This document shows positions 1 to 12,106 of a stretch of DNA of 64,000 bases, one piece after another. Made by a program: the position numbers and the translations under genes. The stretch is from Ostrinia nubilalis (lineage: Eukaryota; Arthropoda; Insecta; Lepidoptera; Crambidae): assembly GCF_963855985.1 (NCBI RefSeq), contig NC_087109.1:9134001-9198000 (forward strand). Reading direction: 5' to 3'. The notes under the pieces were generated by a model. It did no database searches. It was not told the origin of the DNA and worked only from the letters and a program-made list of their open reading frames with translations. Within the stretch, counting starts at the first letter, position 1. Every line of letters starts with the position of its first letter.

Positions 1-213
1 GCAGAATGCCTCTCAAGAATTTCCCGAAGATTTATCAAAATGCCTGCAACATTGATAGATCAAGAAGAGAGTATGAGGAAATTCCGAAGCATAGCTGGCT
101 TTCCTATGGTAATAGGTGCAATAGATTGCACTCATATAAGAATAAAAAAAGTGAGCGCCGATGGGGGTCAATTGTACATCAATAGGAAAGGATACCCTTC
201 AATTAATGTATAA
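1..213 (+). pseudogene. PIF/Harbinger transposase fragment (DDE region)
   Basis: Frame 1 is open from the window edge to a TAA at 211-213. It encodes a piece of the HARBI1-type nuclease, recognisable by the block GFPMVIGAIDCTHIRI followed by YINRKGYPSIN. In Harbinger transposases the Asp of GAIDCTH is the first catalytic residue and the RKGYPSIN block follows it. The usual next residues (a Q and the second Asp block) are missing because the frame stops, and A-rich sequence follows. This is therefore a 3'-truncated, non-functional copy; its 5' part would lie outside the window. Confidence 0.85.
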
Positions 214-935
214 GAGTCTAAGCCCAAATTAAATAAAAAAAAAAACAAAAAAATATAACTATAAAAATATTTGAGTTTTGAGTGTACCTATCAGTGGGTA
301 GACACTTCTCATTCAAAAACTAGTCTCTATATGTAGCAATTGATATACAACCTTATCCCTTAAGCAATAAAGTGCATTTTGGATTGATTTCACTACAGCA
401 GGGGAACCCGCGGATCAATACCACCATACTAAAAATAATTGTTAGTGTCCTTATGTTGGTAGTATTGTTAGTTTGACAAATGAAAAAAAATGTCTGTCAA
501 TTGAGTTTGAGTTTTTAACCGGCGAATTGATTCGTGTGAAGTTATTTTCTCAGATTTGGTGCAATATTACTGTAAATAAACTTTTCTGTCGTTTACGTTG
601 AGTTGATTAAGTTCCTCCGTATCGGGCGTGATAAAGTTTGCTGTTCAGTGTTATGTTTTTTGTGAGATAGAGACTCTTTTAAATAAGCTGTGTTTCAACT
701 TCTACAGAAGTTTAAACTCTTATTTACTTTTCTGTTTCATGGGTATGTTATCTACTTACTTGAAATATTAGATCTATTACAAATCTATTATTCATTAAAA
801 ACAACCCTATGTGATGAAAATGTAAATGTACTTTCAAAACTGGTAAATGCATGAACCAGGGCATTGACACTGGTTGGAGAGAAATTATAGGCTTTGTTTA
901 ATTAATACCTATTTCATTTTAGGCTTCTACTGATA
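214..935 (+). other. 5' leader region of the P-like transposon
   Basis: No coding region is seen here. A good 3' splice acceptor ending in AG at 921-922 lies 13 bases before the transposase ATG. This suggests a non-coding first exon somewhere in about 480-750, but its donor could not be fixed. The left half of a direct repeat (TTATGTTGGTAG, 451-462) and of an imperfect inverted repeat (about 404-430) also lie here and are candidate element boundaries. Confidence 0.4.
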
Positions 936-3900
936 ATGGAGAGTAGAAACAACAAGAAGTGCGTTATTTGTAATAAGAGGCGAAGTCGTGGTGGATCACC
1001 CTTACTTTTGAGTAGGTTTCCTCTGGATTCTGACCGGTAAGTTTCTAATAACACTCATTTATTACAAGATAATTTTACTGATTGTGTAAACTTAAAGGCT
1101 GGGATTAATATTTTTAATCATACAGTAAATAACCATAACCAATTTTTAATTTCAGTATTTTGTTTCGTACTCTGTAAATGAATTGCATAACAATACTAAA
1201 AGAAATTAGTTGATGAATAAATTTCAGTTTGTTATTCTTTTTCTTTTCTAATAGGTATTTCTTATTTCAGTTGTCGAATGTGGGTTAAAAATGCTGGCAT
1301 AGAAGACTTAGCATATGTACCTATTGAAAAGTTACACCAACTGAAGTTTGTTTGTGGTGGGCACTTCACTCCTGAATCCTTCAATGCCAAAGGAACTCGG
1401 CTGAAGAACTCAGCTATTCCAACACTGGAATTGAGCAATCCCATCTTGCCAGATGAAGTTTTGACAGAGTTTCCTCTTCATGTAAAAGACTCCAATAAAG
1501 AAAACCTCAAGACAGGTATGATGATGACTTCAATTATTTTTTTTAAATTTAATTTACTATCAATTTTTCTGAATTATTTAGATGTCTTAATTAATTTTCT
1601 TTGGTTTCCAAAACAAACCAACCGAATGCAATTTAACAAGGTTCTTTCTTTGTAACCACAAACATGTGTTGTATGCTTATCAATAAATAATATATAATTT
1701 CAATTATTAATTATATCTATACTTTGTTACAGTTCTTTATGATCATTCATATTGCATTCCAAAGAAGTCAAATCCAGTTGAACGAGGTATGTTTATCTAA
1801 AATTATACTAATAATATAAAAAGGAAATATTTAATTGTTTGTTTGTATTTGATCGGCTCCGTAACTCGAAGCCAAGATAGCCTAAAGTGCGGGTTAGAAC
1901 CCCACAGCTTGAATATTGTAGTAAACCCACTCGTAACACAATTTAGCTTAGAATGTGTGTTGAGTTAGAGGGACTTTAGTAATTTGTGTAATACAAATTC
2001 TTCAAAAAAAGTACCGGACCAATTTGAAAAATTTTAGGCAATCTACATTAATTAGCCAGGTCAGCTAGTTTAATAATATTTATAAGCTAGTAATTTTTAA
2101 TGTGAGCAAGACATGTACTAGACTGATTGTACCCTAAAGTTGGGTAAGAACATGACATTTTATTACCCAATTCACATTTCATTATCTGCTTTCAGTTCCC
2201 CTTACAACTACAACCAAACAACTAAATTCAACATGTTTGGGAGCTGTGGATATACCAGATTCTGGTATTTCTGCGAAAACAACTTTTGAACCTCTTCCTT
2301 CTACTTCCAATGCACCAGAACATATGACCTATAAACCCATTACTCATGGTAAGTGTACAAACTAATTATTTACCTTCTAAAATATGCCTTCCCTCAAACT
2401 AAAGAATGCCACCCTGGATGCGTTCTGCAGTCTGCAGTCAGGTCAAAATGAACTTATATGTACAACATTCTAGGTTTCTGTACATTTTATATTAATGCTA
2501 TTTGACCGTGCGGATACGAACAAAGAACGCAAAGCACACGTGACTGATTGCCTTATCACGACCACTTACAGATTGTCTTGACATACCCGCAGACCGCATC
2601 CAGAATGCAGAACATTAAAACCTCTAAATGCCTTTAATTTAATATTATGTCATTGTTATTGAAGGTGGGCCCACGCTTCATATTTTATGAGAAGAGCTAT
2701 CATTATCCTGTCTTTGCATTTTTTTAAAACTTGATAATGATTGATTGATTTGGAAATAATATGTTTCATAAAACAACAAAATAAATTTTAAACTAATTTG
2801 CATATTTATAATATTTCAGATGATAAAAACATTTGCCATCAAGATGCACAGGCAGAAATATTAGTCCACAGTTATAAAAGACCTAAGAAAAACATTGAAA
2901 TGAAAGGTAAGATAAAACATCCTAATTTAAAAAACTAAGTAAAATTGCTGATTAATTAACCAATATTCAATTCAATTTGCTTTAATGTTGTTTTTTTTAC
3001 TAATGGAAATGTTTTTATTACAGACACTTCATCAACATTTACAATTAAAGAGAAGAGGCTTTGGCGACAGTTACAAAATGCAAAAAAAACAATAAGGAAT
3101 ATAGCGAAGTCAAGAGTGAATTTAGACAAGTTAGATTCGGAAGTGCTGACATCGTTAGTAAAGGATGTAGTGCAGAATAACAAAAAAAAGTCACAAGGAA
3201 AAAGGTGGACTTTAGCCAACAAAATATATGCTTTGGCTATATTTAAACGGTCCCCTAAAGCATACCGCTATATGCAAAAGCTGTTTACGCTACCAAGCAC
3301 TAAAACGCTCCAAAGGATTTTAAAAAATATACCAATGGAGCCTGGTATAAATAAAAATATAATTGATATGTTAGAGGCAAAAGCATCAAGTATGCCAAAG
3401 GAAAATAAATATTGCTCGTTAATATTTGACGAGATGGCGTTAAAGAAACGGATAATTTATAACGAAATTGCTGATAAAGTGGATGGCTACGTGGATTATG
3501 GTGAGGGCGAGAACATGGGACGAGAAAAGAAAATTGCAGACCATGCGTTAGTGTTTATGATACAGGGTGCTAAACATAAATACAAACAATATATTGCGCA
3601 CTATTTTGTGGAAGGCACAATATCAACAGCAAAACTGGCAAAAATTATATCGGACATCATCAAAAAATTAAAAGAAATCGGATTTATGGTTCTAACAACA
3701 GTTTGTGATCAGGGATCTACAAATATAGGAGCTCTTAACATGTTAAAAAGAAACTGTGGACAAGGCATAGATAGCAACTTTTTCTCTGTAAATAATGACA
3801 AAATTTTTATAATCTATGACATCCCTCACTTGTTCAAATCATTACGAAACAATTTCTTTAAAAGTGGAAATATGTCTTTCGATGGAAAAATTGCACAATG

Positions 3901-5176
3901 GAGGCATTTGGTAGTTGCAGAAGAACACAACAGAAATTTTTTAAATTTTAAAAAACTGAATAGTACCATTGTAAATCCAACATTCAAAACTAAGATGAGG
4001 GTGAAGTATGCTGCGCATGCTCTGAGTAATGCCGTGGCAGCTATTTTAAAAATGATGGCATGGAAAGAAGTTTCTGATTGCAATGATACAGCATTTGTGA
4101 TTGAACAGTTAGATAAACTATTTGATTGTACAAATGGTCCATCATCTTTAAATGACGTAAAGAAAGGGATCCGGGAAAATGTTTCTACATCAAGTAATCA
4201 CATTGAGTCTTGGACCTTTTATACTGATAAGTTAAAAACCATAAAATTTATAACAGCAGAAAACACGATACTAAAAAATGTTAAATGCGTAAAGGGATAT
4301 CAAATATCTATCAAATCCTTAAACGATATTTGGGAAAAGTTAAAGAATGAAGGGTTTAAATATATGAACCTTAGACAGTTTAACCAAGACTCTCTGGAAA
4401 ACTTATTTGGAATCATTAGGCAACACAGTGTAACCAATAGAAATCCCACTATCACGCACTTTACTGCAGCGCTTAAAACAAGCATGGTTACTGGGCTGAA
4501 AGTGCCTCATAGCAGAAGTGCTAATTGTGAAGCAGACAACAATAAACATATGCTGGAATATAAAGACATTTTAAAAACTAATTTAAAAACAACAGAAATA
4601 AAAATTAATGTTCAAGATTCCACAGACACTGAATTTTATCCTGTGTTGTCTATCCCGGACCCTGAAAACTTAGAACAGCCCATTGAAAATTTGTGTAGCC
4701 TTGAAAACCAACCAGTAGTATATGTAAGCGGGTATTTAGCTGCCAAACTATTACAGAACAGTTCTTGTTTAATTTGTGAAGAGTGTTTGAGCGTGAAAAC
4801 TCCTGTTGACAATGATTTGTATGCATATATATCTCTTCGCGAATGGTGGCATGATAAAAAAAGTCTCGTTTATCCAACAATTCAATTATGTACCACCGTA
4901 AATGAAGCTAAACAATTTTATCATGACCATATTGCCGACCAGATATATATGGAAAATGTTGGAAAATTCATTTTCTTAATGTTGAGTACAAATTGTAATT
5001 TTAGTTGGTTTAAATGTCAACAACATAATAAAGAAATTTATGATAAGATGTTTAAAATATTAAGTTACCTTTTTCTAAGAAAAAGTTGTAAAATCATTAA
5101 TGACAGCTTCATAAAAAGTGAAAACAATTTTGCTGACAAAAGTAAAAAAGCACAGCAACAAAGCATTGAAAAGTAA
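936..5176 (+). CDS. P-element/THAP9-like transposase (6 exons, THAP + RNase H-like core)
   Basis: Exons are 936-1036, 1271-1515, 1733-1786, 2196-2348, 2820-2906 and 3024-5176. Every intron starts GT and ends AG, phases join, and the total is 2793 nt (930 codons plus TAA). Residues 1-80 form a THAP zinc finger with C2CH ligands C9, C12, C62 and H65; THAP fingers bind the transposon ends. The last exon carries the catalytic core: IFDEM (Asp349), VCDQG (Asp442), the DIPHLFKSLRNN block (about 479), and SLENLFGIIR (Glu672). These match the D, D and E positions and the GTP-binding insertion region known from Drosophila P and human THAP9 (903 aa). The length fits the family. No stop, frameshift or missing key residue is seen, so the protein could be active. 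The start is the first ATG after the acceptor at 922 and sits directly before the first zinc ligand. Confidence 0.9.
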
Positions 5177-5226
5177 TCTTGAGGCTGAGGTTCGATCAGC
5201 TGATAAGAAAATTAAAGATGTTTATA

Positions 5227-5232
5227 AATAAA
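5227..5232 (+). terminator. AATAAA polyadenylation signal after the P-type transposase
   Basis: AATAAA lies about 50 bases after the transposase stop codon, a normal position for 3' end formation. A further AATAAA-rich stretch is present near 5380. Confidence 0.5.
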
Positions 5233-5620
5233 AATCCTATTTTTTCTTAGAAAAAGTTGTGAAAATAAAAGTTTACAAAATTATCATTTCTGTACTTTGT
5301 TATAATTTTCAATAATTCCTCATGCCTACAACTGCTATGTCATGTTCAATACTTATTGTAATATACCTATTTTATTTCGAAATAAATAATTTACGTTACA
5401 AAACTTCGTTTTACTTACACATAGTATAAAATAAAAATAGTAATCATTAAAATATTGAAGGTTCCTATACTAGATATCGATATGCAATTACAACCCTAGC
5501 AAAGTATCGATAATCGATAAGTTATTACGAACGTCACTAATACTGTCAGAAAATAAGGCATTATGTTGGTAGCTCCGCCTGTAGTTTGTGCGGTTGGTAA
5601 AGATTTGCGGGTCGTTCTCT

Positions 5621-6932
5621 AAAATGCATATGTGTGCGTGAGCTCAAAAAATATCTATGGAGTGCCGTCTCTTACTCTTTTATGCTCTTTGGTACCTATC
5701 ATTACTAATTTCATTTTTGATGGCAACTTTGTTCCTTAAATGCGAATATGTTATATCCAGGTATACAGGTGGTGTAGAGCAGGATTTGTACGTTTATCAC
5801 GCGATCACTAGCCACCTGACAGAAAATGCCGCGTCTCGAATCATTGCTGCATTTCATCGGACACCGTGGAACATGTACCAGTAATTCACTTGCCCGAATT
5901 ACCTACCAACGCGACGCTATCTGGTGCACTCGCACTCAACATGCACGGAATGACTTGTACAAGTAAATGTCATACGCATTGAAAAAATTCGATAGTAAAT
6001 ATTGGCAACTTGGCAAGCGAAGGAAAAAGTTTCCCCATCCCCGATCTAGATGATAAACAAAACAATAGAATCAGAACAAAACAAAAGAAAGGCAGCATTT
6101 ACTCCATTGGAGACTAGAAAGCGCATTATCATGCATACTGAAAAAAAAATATTGAGGACCCCAGTCTTTCCAACGCCTCTCGAGACACGCGGCCGCGGTG
6201 GTGTCACAATGTTTTCGTGTGTGTCATAGTATTACTACATTCAAGCATACCGAAGAGCAATGTCCAAATGTGAGTCAAGTTAGAGAATAGCAGCGTCAGG
6301 CGACGCCGCACGATCACGCCACCGCTGACACCGCAACTTACCGCGTCATCGGCGCGTTTTCCTTTAATATTTCATCTTTATTAAACTTACTTTTCATCTT
6401 ACATTGATAGGGTCAACTAGGCTTAGCAACTAATTGAAATAAGTTTTATTTTAAATTAAATTTTATAAAATCATTTTGGTTTTTCTTTTGGAGCCTTCGG
6501 CTGTGACCTCTATAATTTGTGTCACAATGATTTGTGTAAATTCAGTGTAATACGTATAACAATGAAGAAAACCCAAGGCATGGTTAAACTCTTGTGTGTA
6601 TATCAAATACTAAACGCAATGATCATGTCAATAACATTACATTACACAATACAAAATAAAGATAAATACTTGGAAATGTTGGTAAGTTATGCGCGTATGT
6701 ACGCTCGGAAAAACACCAGGCGTGAATTACTATGTATATTGATTCATTTGCGATGGTAAAAAGGAAACATAGCGAGGATAAAGCCAAAAAGATCAAGAGA
6801 AAAGTAGGAAAATGGAAGAAGCTACTTCTTCAGTCGCTTAGAATGGACGAGAGGGGGAGCAATACGAGCACGCCAACAAATTCAAATTACCGCCCATACT
6901 AAAGGCACGTACTAAATTCGTCAAGCACGATC
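5621..6932. other. No recognisable gene
   Basis: The short open frames here (for example 5657-5884 and 6517-6759) show no domain, no family motif and no splice context. A short GC-rich patch (6180-6350) is present. Nothing further can be supported. Confidence 0.5.
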
Positions 6933-7587
6933 ATATCGCACCCTTAGAATGAAAGTGACCTAACTCAAAATTCCTGTTACTCTCGATTTCACCATAAACT
7001 GACCTTATAAAGCATGCTCTATATCCCTGTATAGATAAAGTGACCTATCTCTTAGTAAAGGCAGAGCAACGCATACTTCGGTCTCTTTCACTAGTCCCGC
7101 TTTTCATGTATGCATATTGTGTGAAAGAGGCAGAACTAGTTTTACGTCGGCGGTGCTTGCGAGTGTACGTGTAAAATATCGGCGGATCTCGAATTGTATC
7201 TGTTTATTACAAAAATACTGTAAAGGTAAGTTCATGATTTTTTTGTCATAAAGTGACCTTTTAATAAATAGGTCTGTATTTAAACTAAATATGTTAGAGT
7301 ATTCAGTGTTCATTTATGGATTCGGTCTGTTTAGTTAAAAATATAAATGAAGGATACACGTCACTTTTACGAATAGGACTATTTATGACTGAACTAACCT
7401 AAGTTAGTTTTGATATTTTTGATGTTGCGCCTGTGTAGAAGAAAAAATAAAAAGGACCGATTAAAATATTTTTGGAATATGTCGCTTTAATATAAAATTT
7501 GTTTAAGATATGTATAAATTTATGTACTTAAGAGTTTCATAAGTTGTGTTGTTTCAGACTTTACTTCACAAGTTTACTAGTAAACTA

Positions 7588-7908
7588 AGAGCTAGTGAAC
7601 GCCAGACCTACGTCAATTTATAAAAGCTGAAAGTTTGTCAGCGTATGCTCCCAATATAGGTTATAATGTTGCTGAATTATGAAGTTTGGGTCATCGTGAC
7701 TTTGGGAGCTTTAGAGCTACCCTAAAAAACTGTCTGGCAAGGAGTTGGAACTGTCAAAACTGTGTGAGTGTTGGGGAAAATATTTCTAATTATTGCCAAA
7801 ATATTAAACAAAAAAAATCAGATTTTATAGTATATCCTATATTGGGAGCATACGCTGACAAACTTTCAGCTTTAATAAAATGACGTAGGTCTGGCGTTCA
7901 CTAGCTCT
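7588..7908. mobile_element. MITE, Tc1/mariner type, TA target duplication
   Basis: Arms of about 73 bp are near-identical inverted copies, starting AGAGCTAGTGAACGCC and ending GGCGTTCACTAGCTCT. TA flanks both ends (7586-7587 and 7909-7910). The interior of about 175 bp has no coding capacity. Confidence 0.8.
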
Positions 7909-7949
7909 TACTCTATAGTCAAAATAACATCAAGACGAGTTAGTTCAAG

Positions 7950-8730
7950 ATATGTTTAGTTTGATGGTAATAACACCTCCAAACATGCAAACTGATAATG
8001 AAAACAAAGACAGGGAGCTTTTTTTCCCTCGGGGATGACGGAGTCAAACAGCTTCTGAAGAGCCTTTAAAGCCGGCGCTCCACCTGCTTTCAGAAGCTCA
8101 GCCGTGATTCCATCATCACCCTGTACCTTGTTGTTTTTCAGGTGTTTGAGAGCCATTCTAATCTCGCACAGACTGACGTCCGAGATATCTTATAGTGTCG
8201 GGTCAATCTAGCTCTTGGGTTTTCGGCTAGATTTGTGATCAGGTGTGCGTACACTCGTGATAATTTTCCGTAGAACCTCAACCTCTTCCAATATCTCAGG
8301 CCCCGACGAGATGACTCTGCCATCCTCGGTCTTCAGCTTGGTCAGTTGGCTTTGGCCAACAGACAGATCTCTTGCTATAGAGCCCTTGTTACGCTCAGTC
8401 GCCTCTTTAATTGGGTCTGTATCAAATTGGCGTAGGTCGCGAGTTGAGTATACTTGCAGAACCAAGTTTCTTCTCTCTTCCATAAGTTGGTGAGGTCAGA
8501 GATCTTTTTGGTTTTTTTTGAACGACGGGTTTTCATGAACTTAGACCCAGTCGTTTGGACAATTCCTACGAACCTGTCATTGCATTCGTCCACATTTCCG
8601 TAGTCTCCTAGGCATTTGAAAAGATTTTGCAATTCGAGATAAAACCTTTCGGGGTTTTGGAGCTGGATGAGCGCTAGGCAGAGCGAAGACTTCATCACCT
8701 TCATTGGATTCGCGGAAGATATGGCTTCTC
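7950..8730 (-). pseudogene. RTE-type LINE fragment, inverted 5' part
   Basis: Minus-strand frames give pieces of an RTE-like ORF in the order from the endonuclease/RT linker to the RT fingers. Readable blocks are SQLTKLKTEDGRVISSGPEI and GDDGITAELLKAGG, the latter matching the RT block where RTE elements read GxDGIxAELLK. Several frameshifts and stops separate them. It abuts the plus-strand 3' part of the same element near 8735, the arrangement left by 5' inversion (twin priming). Confidence 0.7.
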
Positions 8731-8739
8731 GATGTATGA

Positions 8740-9412
8740 AGAGCTTCTCAACAAATGGTTCTTAAAATGAACATGGACAAGACAAAAATCATGTCAAAAT
8801 ATATCCGTGTTGTAACCCACACCTCTGAAAGTTAGAGACTACACTCGAAGTTGTTGACAATTAAGTGTACCTGGGACAATCCAGTTAGGTAGGTCCAACT
8901 TCGAGAAAGAGGTCAACCGTCGAATTCATCTCGGCTGTGCTGCGTTCGGGAAGCTTCGCAACATTCTCACGTCCGAAATGCCGCAGTGTCTCAAAACAAA
9001 AGTCTTTGCCCAGTGTGTGTTGCCAGTGACAACTTAAGGATCTGAGACGTGGTCGCTTTCTATGGGCCTCATAAGAAGGCCCGAGGGCGATGGAGCAATG
9101 AGAGAAATGAGAAGATCCGCAGTAGAACCAAAGTGACATAGCACGCAGAATCGCTAAAATCATGTGGCAGTGGGCGGGGTACATAGCTCACAGAGTTGAT
9201 GGGCCGCTGGGGCAAAAAAGTTCTGGAGTGGCGACCACGAGTTGGAAGACGTAGTGGCAGGCCCTCCACTAGGTGGATCGACGATCTGGTGAAGGTCGCG
9301 GGAGGTGCCTATGCGGGCGGCGCAGGACCGGTCGTTTTCGAAATATTTGGAGTAGGCCTTTGTCCAGCAATAAGTAAACGTCATTCGGCTGAAACGAACG
9401 ACTAAGAAGCAA
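8740..9412 (+). pseudogene. RTE-type LINE fragment, RT C-terminus and 3' end
   Basis: Plus-strand frames give the end of an RTE reverse transcriptase: KTKIMSK, a valine/tyrosine-rich segment, then frames matching [17 protein letters not shown] and [14 protein letters not shown], ending in the family tail that codes for [13 protein letters not shown]. Stops and frameshifts are frequent. The same tail recurs at about 40.1, 48.9, 56.0, 61.3 and 63.4 kb. It forms one insertion with the inverted segment at 7950-8730. Confidence 0.75.
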
Positions 9413-10103
9413 ACTATACCCTTGGGCTATACCTCGGTTAGTTTTTTTCATACAAAAAGGCTACCTTATAGCACCCAATATCTGAATGTGTAATTCGAAT
9501 TATCCGAATTATCCAACACTGTCTTATTGCTCTGCTCACCTACCTACACCAAGAAATCTTTCACCCAAAAAGTAGTTGGTAGTGTACATCGTATTATAGT
9601 TAGTACCTAGATAATTATTTTTTTAGGTTTGGTTAGGTACCTGACAGGTTAGAGCACTTGCCCCACCCTGCCCCACCGTGGCTACGCCCATGTTCACTAC
9701 CTTATATTCACATAACATTAAGTATAGTAATGACTTATGTCAACAGATTCATTTGCAATATGCGTCATAAACAGACTTAATTAATAAAAAATCTCATCAG
9801 TTTCAAAAGTATTTTGTAATAAAGTGACCTAATTTAGAAGTACTTTATATTTTATGTCAAAATATATACTAAATAAAGTATAATTACAAAAAATTCTCTG
9901 CCAATGTTAACTCAAAAGGTTAATCAATAAATCTACTTAAAATCAATAAAATGCGACGGAACACGAAAGAGATATAGTAAAATGTATTCAAGACTACACT
10001 TTTTTGAAGACTTTCTTGTTCATTTACCACAAATTGCATTTTTTGGATTCGGTCACTTTCATTCTAAGGGTGCGATATTATGGTAAACACTTATTTTTCA
10101 GTT

Positions 10104-10377
10104 CAGTGCAAGTGGGTGTTGAAGAAAAAACTCGATAGTGACAATAAGGTGAGGTATCGTTCGAGGCTTGTGACTAAAGGATACTCCCAAAAGCAAGGTA
10201 TCGAACTATCGATTATACTGAGACATTTTCACCTGTTGTACGTTATTCATACAACTCTCATTATTTGATCTTGCAGTTCAGTTAAAACTAAATGTGACAA
10301 ATTAAGATGTGAAAACCGCATTTTTAAATGGAAATTTAGAAGAATTAATCTATATGCAGAAGCCAGAATGTTATGAA
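10104..10377 (+). pseudogene. Ty1/copia reverse transcriptase fragment
   Basis: The translation reads CKWVLKKKLDSDNKVRYRSR and LVTKGYSQKQGI, then after a frameshift ETFSPVVRYS, then DVKTAFLNGNLEELIYMQKP. These are the classic consecutive blocks of the copia RT (KWVxKxK, ARLVAKGxxQ, FSPVV, DVKTAFLNGxLxEEIYM). A TAA just before DVKTAF and the frameshift make it non-functional. No LTRs, integrase or protease were seen nearby. Confidence 0.85.
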
Positions 10378-10379
10378 AG

Positions 10380-11740
10380 GCACTGGGGTTAAATTTCTAA
10401 TCATTTGAATTTGACTTAAGATATCTCTTCTAAAGTATGACTTCTCAGTCGTCTCGATGATGTCAGCAGAATTCCACCGTAGCGAGAAAAATAAATTCTG
10501 GACAAGAAATCGCTCGACTGAATCACGATGTGATTGAAACACTAAGGATCGTAGGAATCCGCGATAAATGACCAGTTCCCCATGCTTTGACTGTATGGTT
10601 TAAACACATAACGCTGTTCTTCAACTCTCAGCAGAAGAATTTTCAGAAGGCACTGGCGTTAAATAACTTATCGATCGAATCAAGATGTGATTGAAAATTT
10701 GTTTGGGATTTATAGACTTAATAGGAAATAGTTTGACTTCTCATTCGTCTCGATAAAGTCAGCAGACTCCCATCGTAGCTAGAAAAGTAAATTCTGAACA
10801 AGAAATCGCTAATAATTTATCGATTGAATCAAGATGTGATTGAATTTTTTTTTGGGATTTACTGATTTGGAGGGATGAAGCGATTGTTTTATGATTATAA
10901 AGAGGATCAATAAGGATCGTAGGAATGCGCGATAAATGACCCATGCTTTGACGGTATGGTTTAAACACATAACGCTGTTCTTCAACTCTCAGCAGAAGAA
11001 TTTTCAGAAGGCACTGGCGTTAAATAACTTATCGATCGAATCAAGATGTGATTGAAAATTTGTTTGGGATTTATAGACTTAAGAGGAAATAGCCTGACTT
11101 CTCAGTCGTCTCGATGATGTCAGCGGACTTCCACCGTAGCGAGAAAATTAAATTATGGAGCAGGAAGCGCTATTAACTTACCGATTGAATCAAGATGTGA
11201 TTGAATTTTTTTTTGGGATTTACTGATTTGGAGGGATGAAGCGATTGTTTTATGATTATAAAGATCACTAAGGACCGTAGGAATCCGCGATAAATGACCA
11301 CTTCCCCATGCTTTGACGGTATGGTTTAAACACATAACGCTGTTCTTCAACTCTCAGCAGAAGAATTTTCAGAAGGCACTGGCGTTAAATAACTTATCGA
11401 TCGAATCAAGATGTGATTGAAAATTTGTTTGGGATTTATAGACTTAAGAGGAAATAGTCTGTCTCTTAGTCGTCTCGATGATGTCAGCGGACTTCCACCG
11501 TAGCGAGAAAAGTAAATTATGGAGCAGGAAGCGCTATTAACTTACCGATTGAATCAAGATGTGATTGAAAATTTTTTTGGGATTTACAGTCTTAGAGGAG
11601 GGATGTATTTTTTATTATTATACAGAGGATCACTAAGGATCGCAGGAATCCAAGATAAATGACCCAGCCCCCATGTTTTGATGGTATGGTTCAAACAATC
11701 AACGCTGTTCTTCAACCCTCAGCAGAAGAATTTGAATTAA
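10380..11740. repeat. Tandem repeat, unit about 361-366 bp, about four copies
   Basis: The block CTCAGCAGAAGAATTTTCAG recurs at 10626, 10987 and 11353, with a shorter match at 11718, giving spacings of 361, 366 and 365. Each unit also contains ATCAAGATGTGATTGAA twice and a GTCTCGATGATGTCAGC segment. Units differ by small indels. The array starts directly after the copia fragment, so it may be derived from an untranslated part of that element or be a local satellite. Confidence 0.8.
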
Positions 11741-11861
11741 TTCCCGTAACATATCAAACCTAATAATTTAAGTAAATCATTCCATTAGTATTACCGTTTT
11801 ATGCATACTAGTATAAATACATTCAGAAAATTCACAAAAGTATTCTTGATGAAAAAATAGA

Positions 11862-12100
11862 AAAAATATTTTTGAGGTGAACTTCTAACTTCTCTGATAA
11901 TGAGCAATAACCAGTGTGTCAGTGTATTTTTTTCATCATCTCATGATAATGAAAATGACTTAGATTGTCCATATTTTGATAATATTTTAATTGAAACATG
12001 TGAAAAAGTTGAAGCAGCTAATAATGGGGAAGAAGATTTCGATCCATATTTTGACAAATACATCGGTTTGAAACGCCCAGCTAAAAGCAAGCAAGACATT
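11862..12100 (+). repeat. Repeated ORF-bearing segment, copy A
   Basis: An ATG at 11900 opens a frame starting MSNNQCVSVFFSS, rich in Asp/Glu (for example NENDLDC and EEDFDP). The same start and context recur at 14041 (copy C), and a decayed middle part recurs near 12350-12520 (copy B). I do not recognise the protein. It may be the 5' end of the hAT-like fragment that follows at 12107. Confidence 0.6.
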
Positions 12101-12106
12101 ATAAAG

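Larger units (their letters stand above)
395..5620 (+). mobile_element. P-element-like DNA transposon, apparently complete
   Basis: The element carries one uninterrupted, intron-containing THAP9/P-type transposase gene. The boundaries are uncertain. One reading uses an imperfect inverted pair outside the gene: ACCCGCGGATCAATACCA near 405 against ACCCGCAAATCTTTACCA on the minus strand near 5620-5590. Another uses the 12-bp direct repeat TTATGTTGGTAG at 451-462 and 5561-5572 as a target duplication, although P elements normally make 8 bp. Neither gives the long perfect terminal repeats of Drosophila P, so the coordinates are approximate. Confidence 0.55.
6936..10075. mobile_element. TA-flanked DNA transposon with nested insertions
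   Basis: A perfect 28-bp inverted repeat closes this interval: ATATCGCACCCTTAGAATGA at 6933 onward and its reverse complement ending at 10078. Each end is followed by TA, consistent with a Tc1/mariner-type target. Internal AAAGTGACCT motifs recur near 7035, 7250 and 9825 as subterminal repeats. It has no transposase of its own. It contains a MITE (7588-7908) and a broken RTE LINE (about 7950-9412), so it is a non-autonomous element enlarged by later insertions. Confidence 0.65.
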
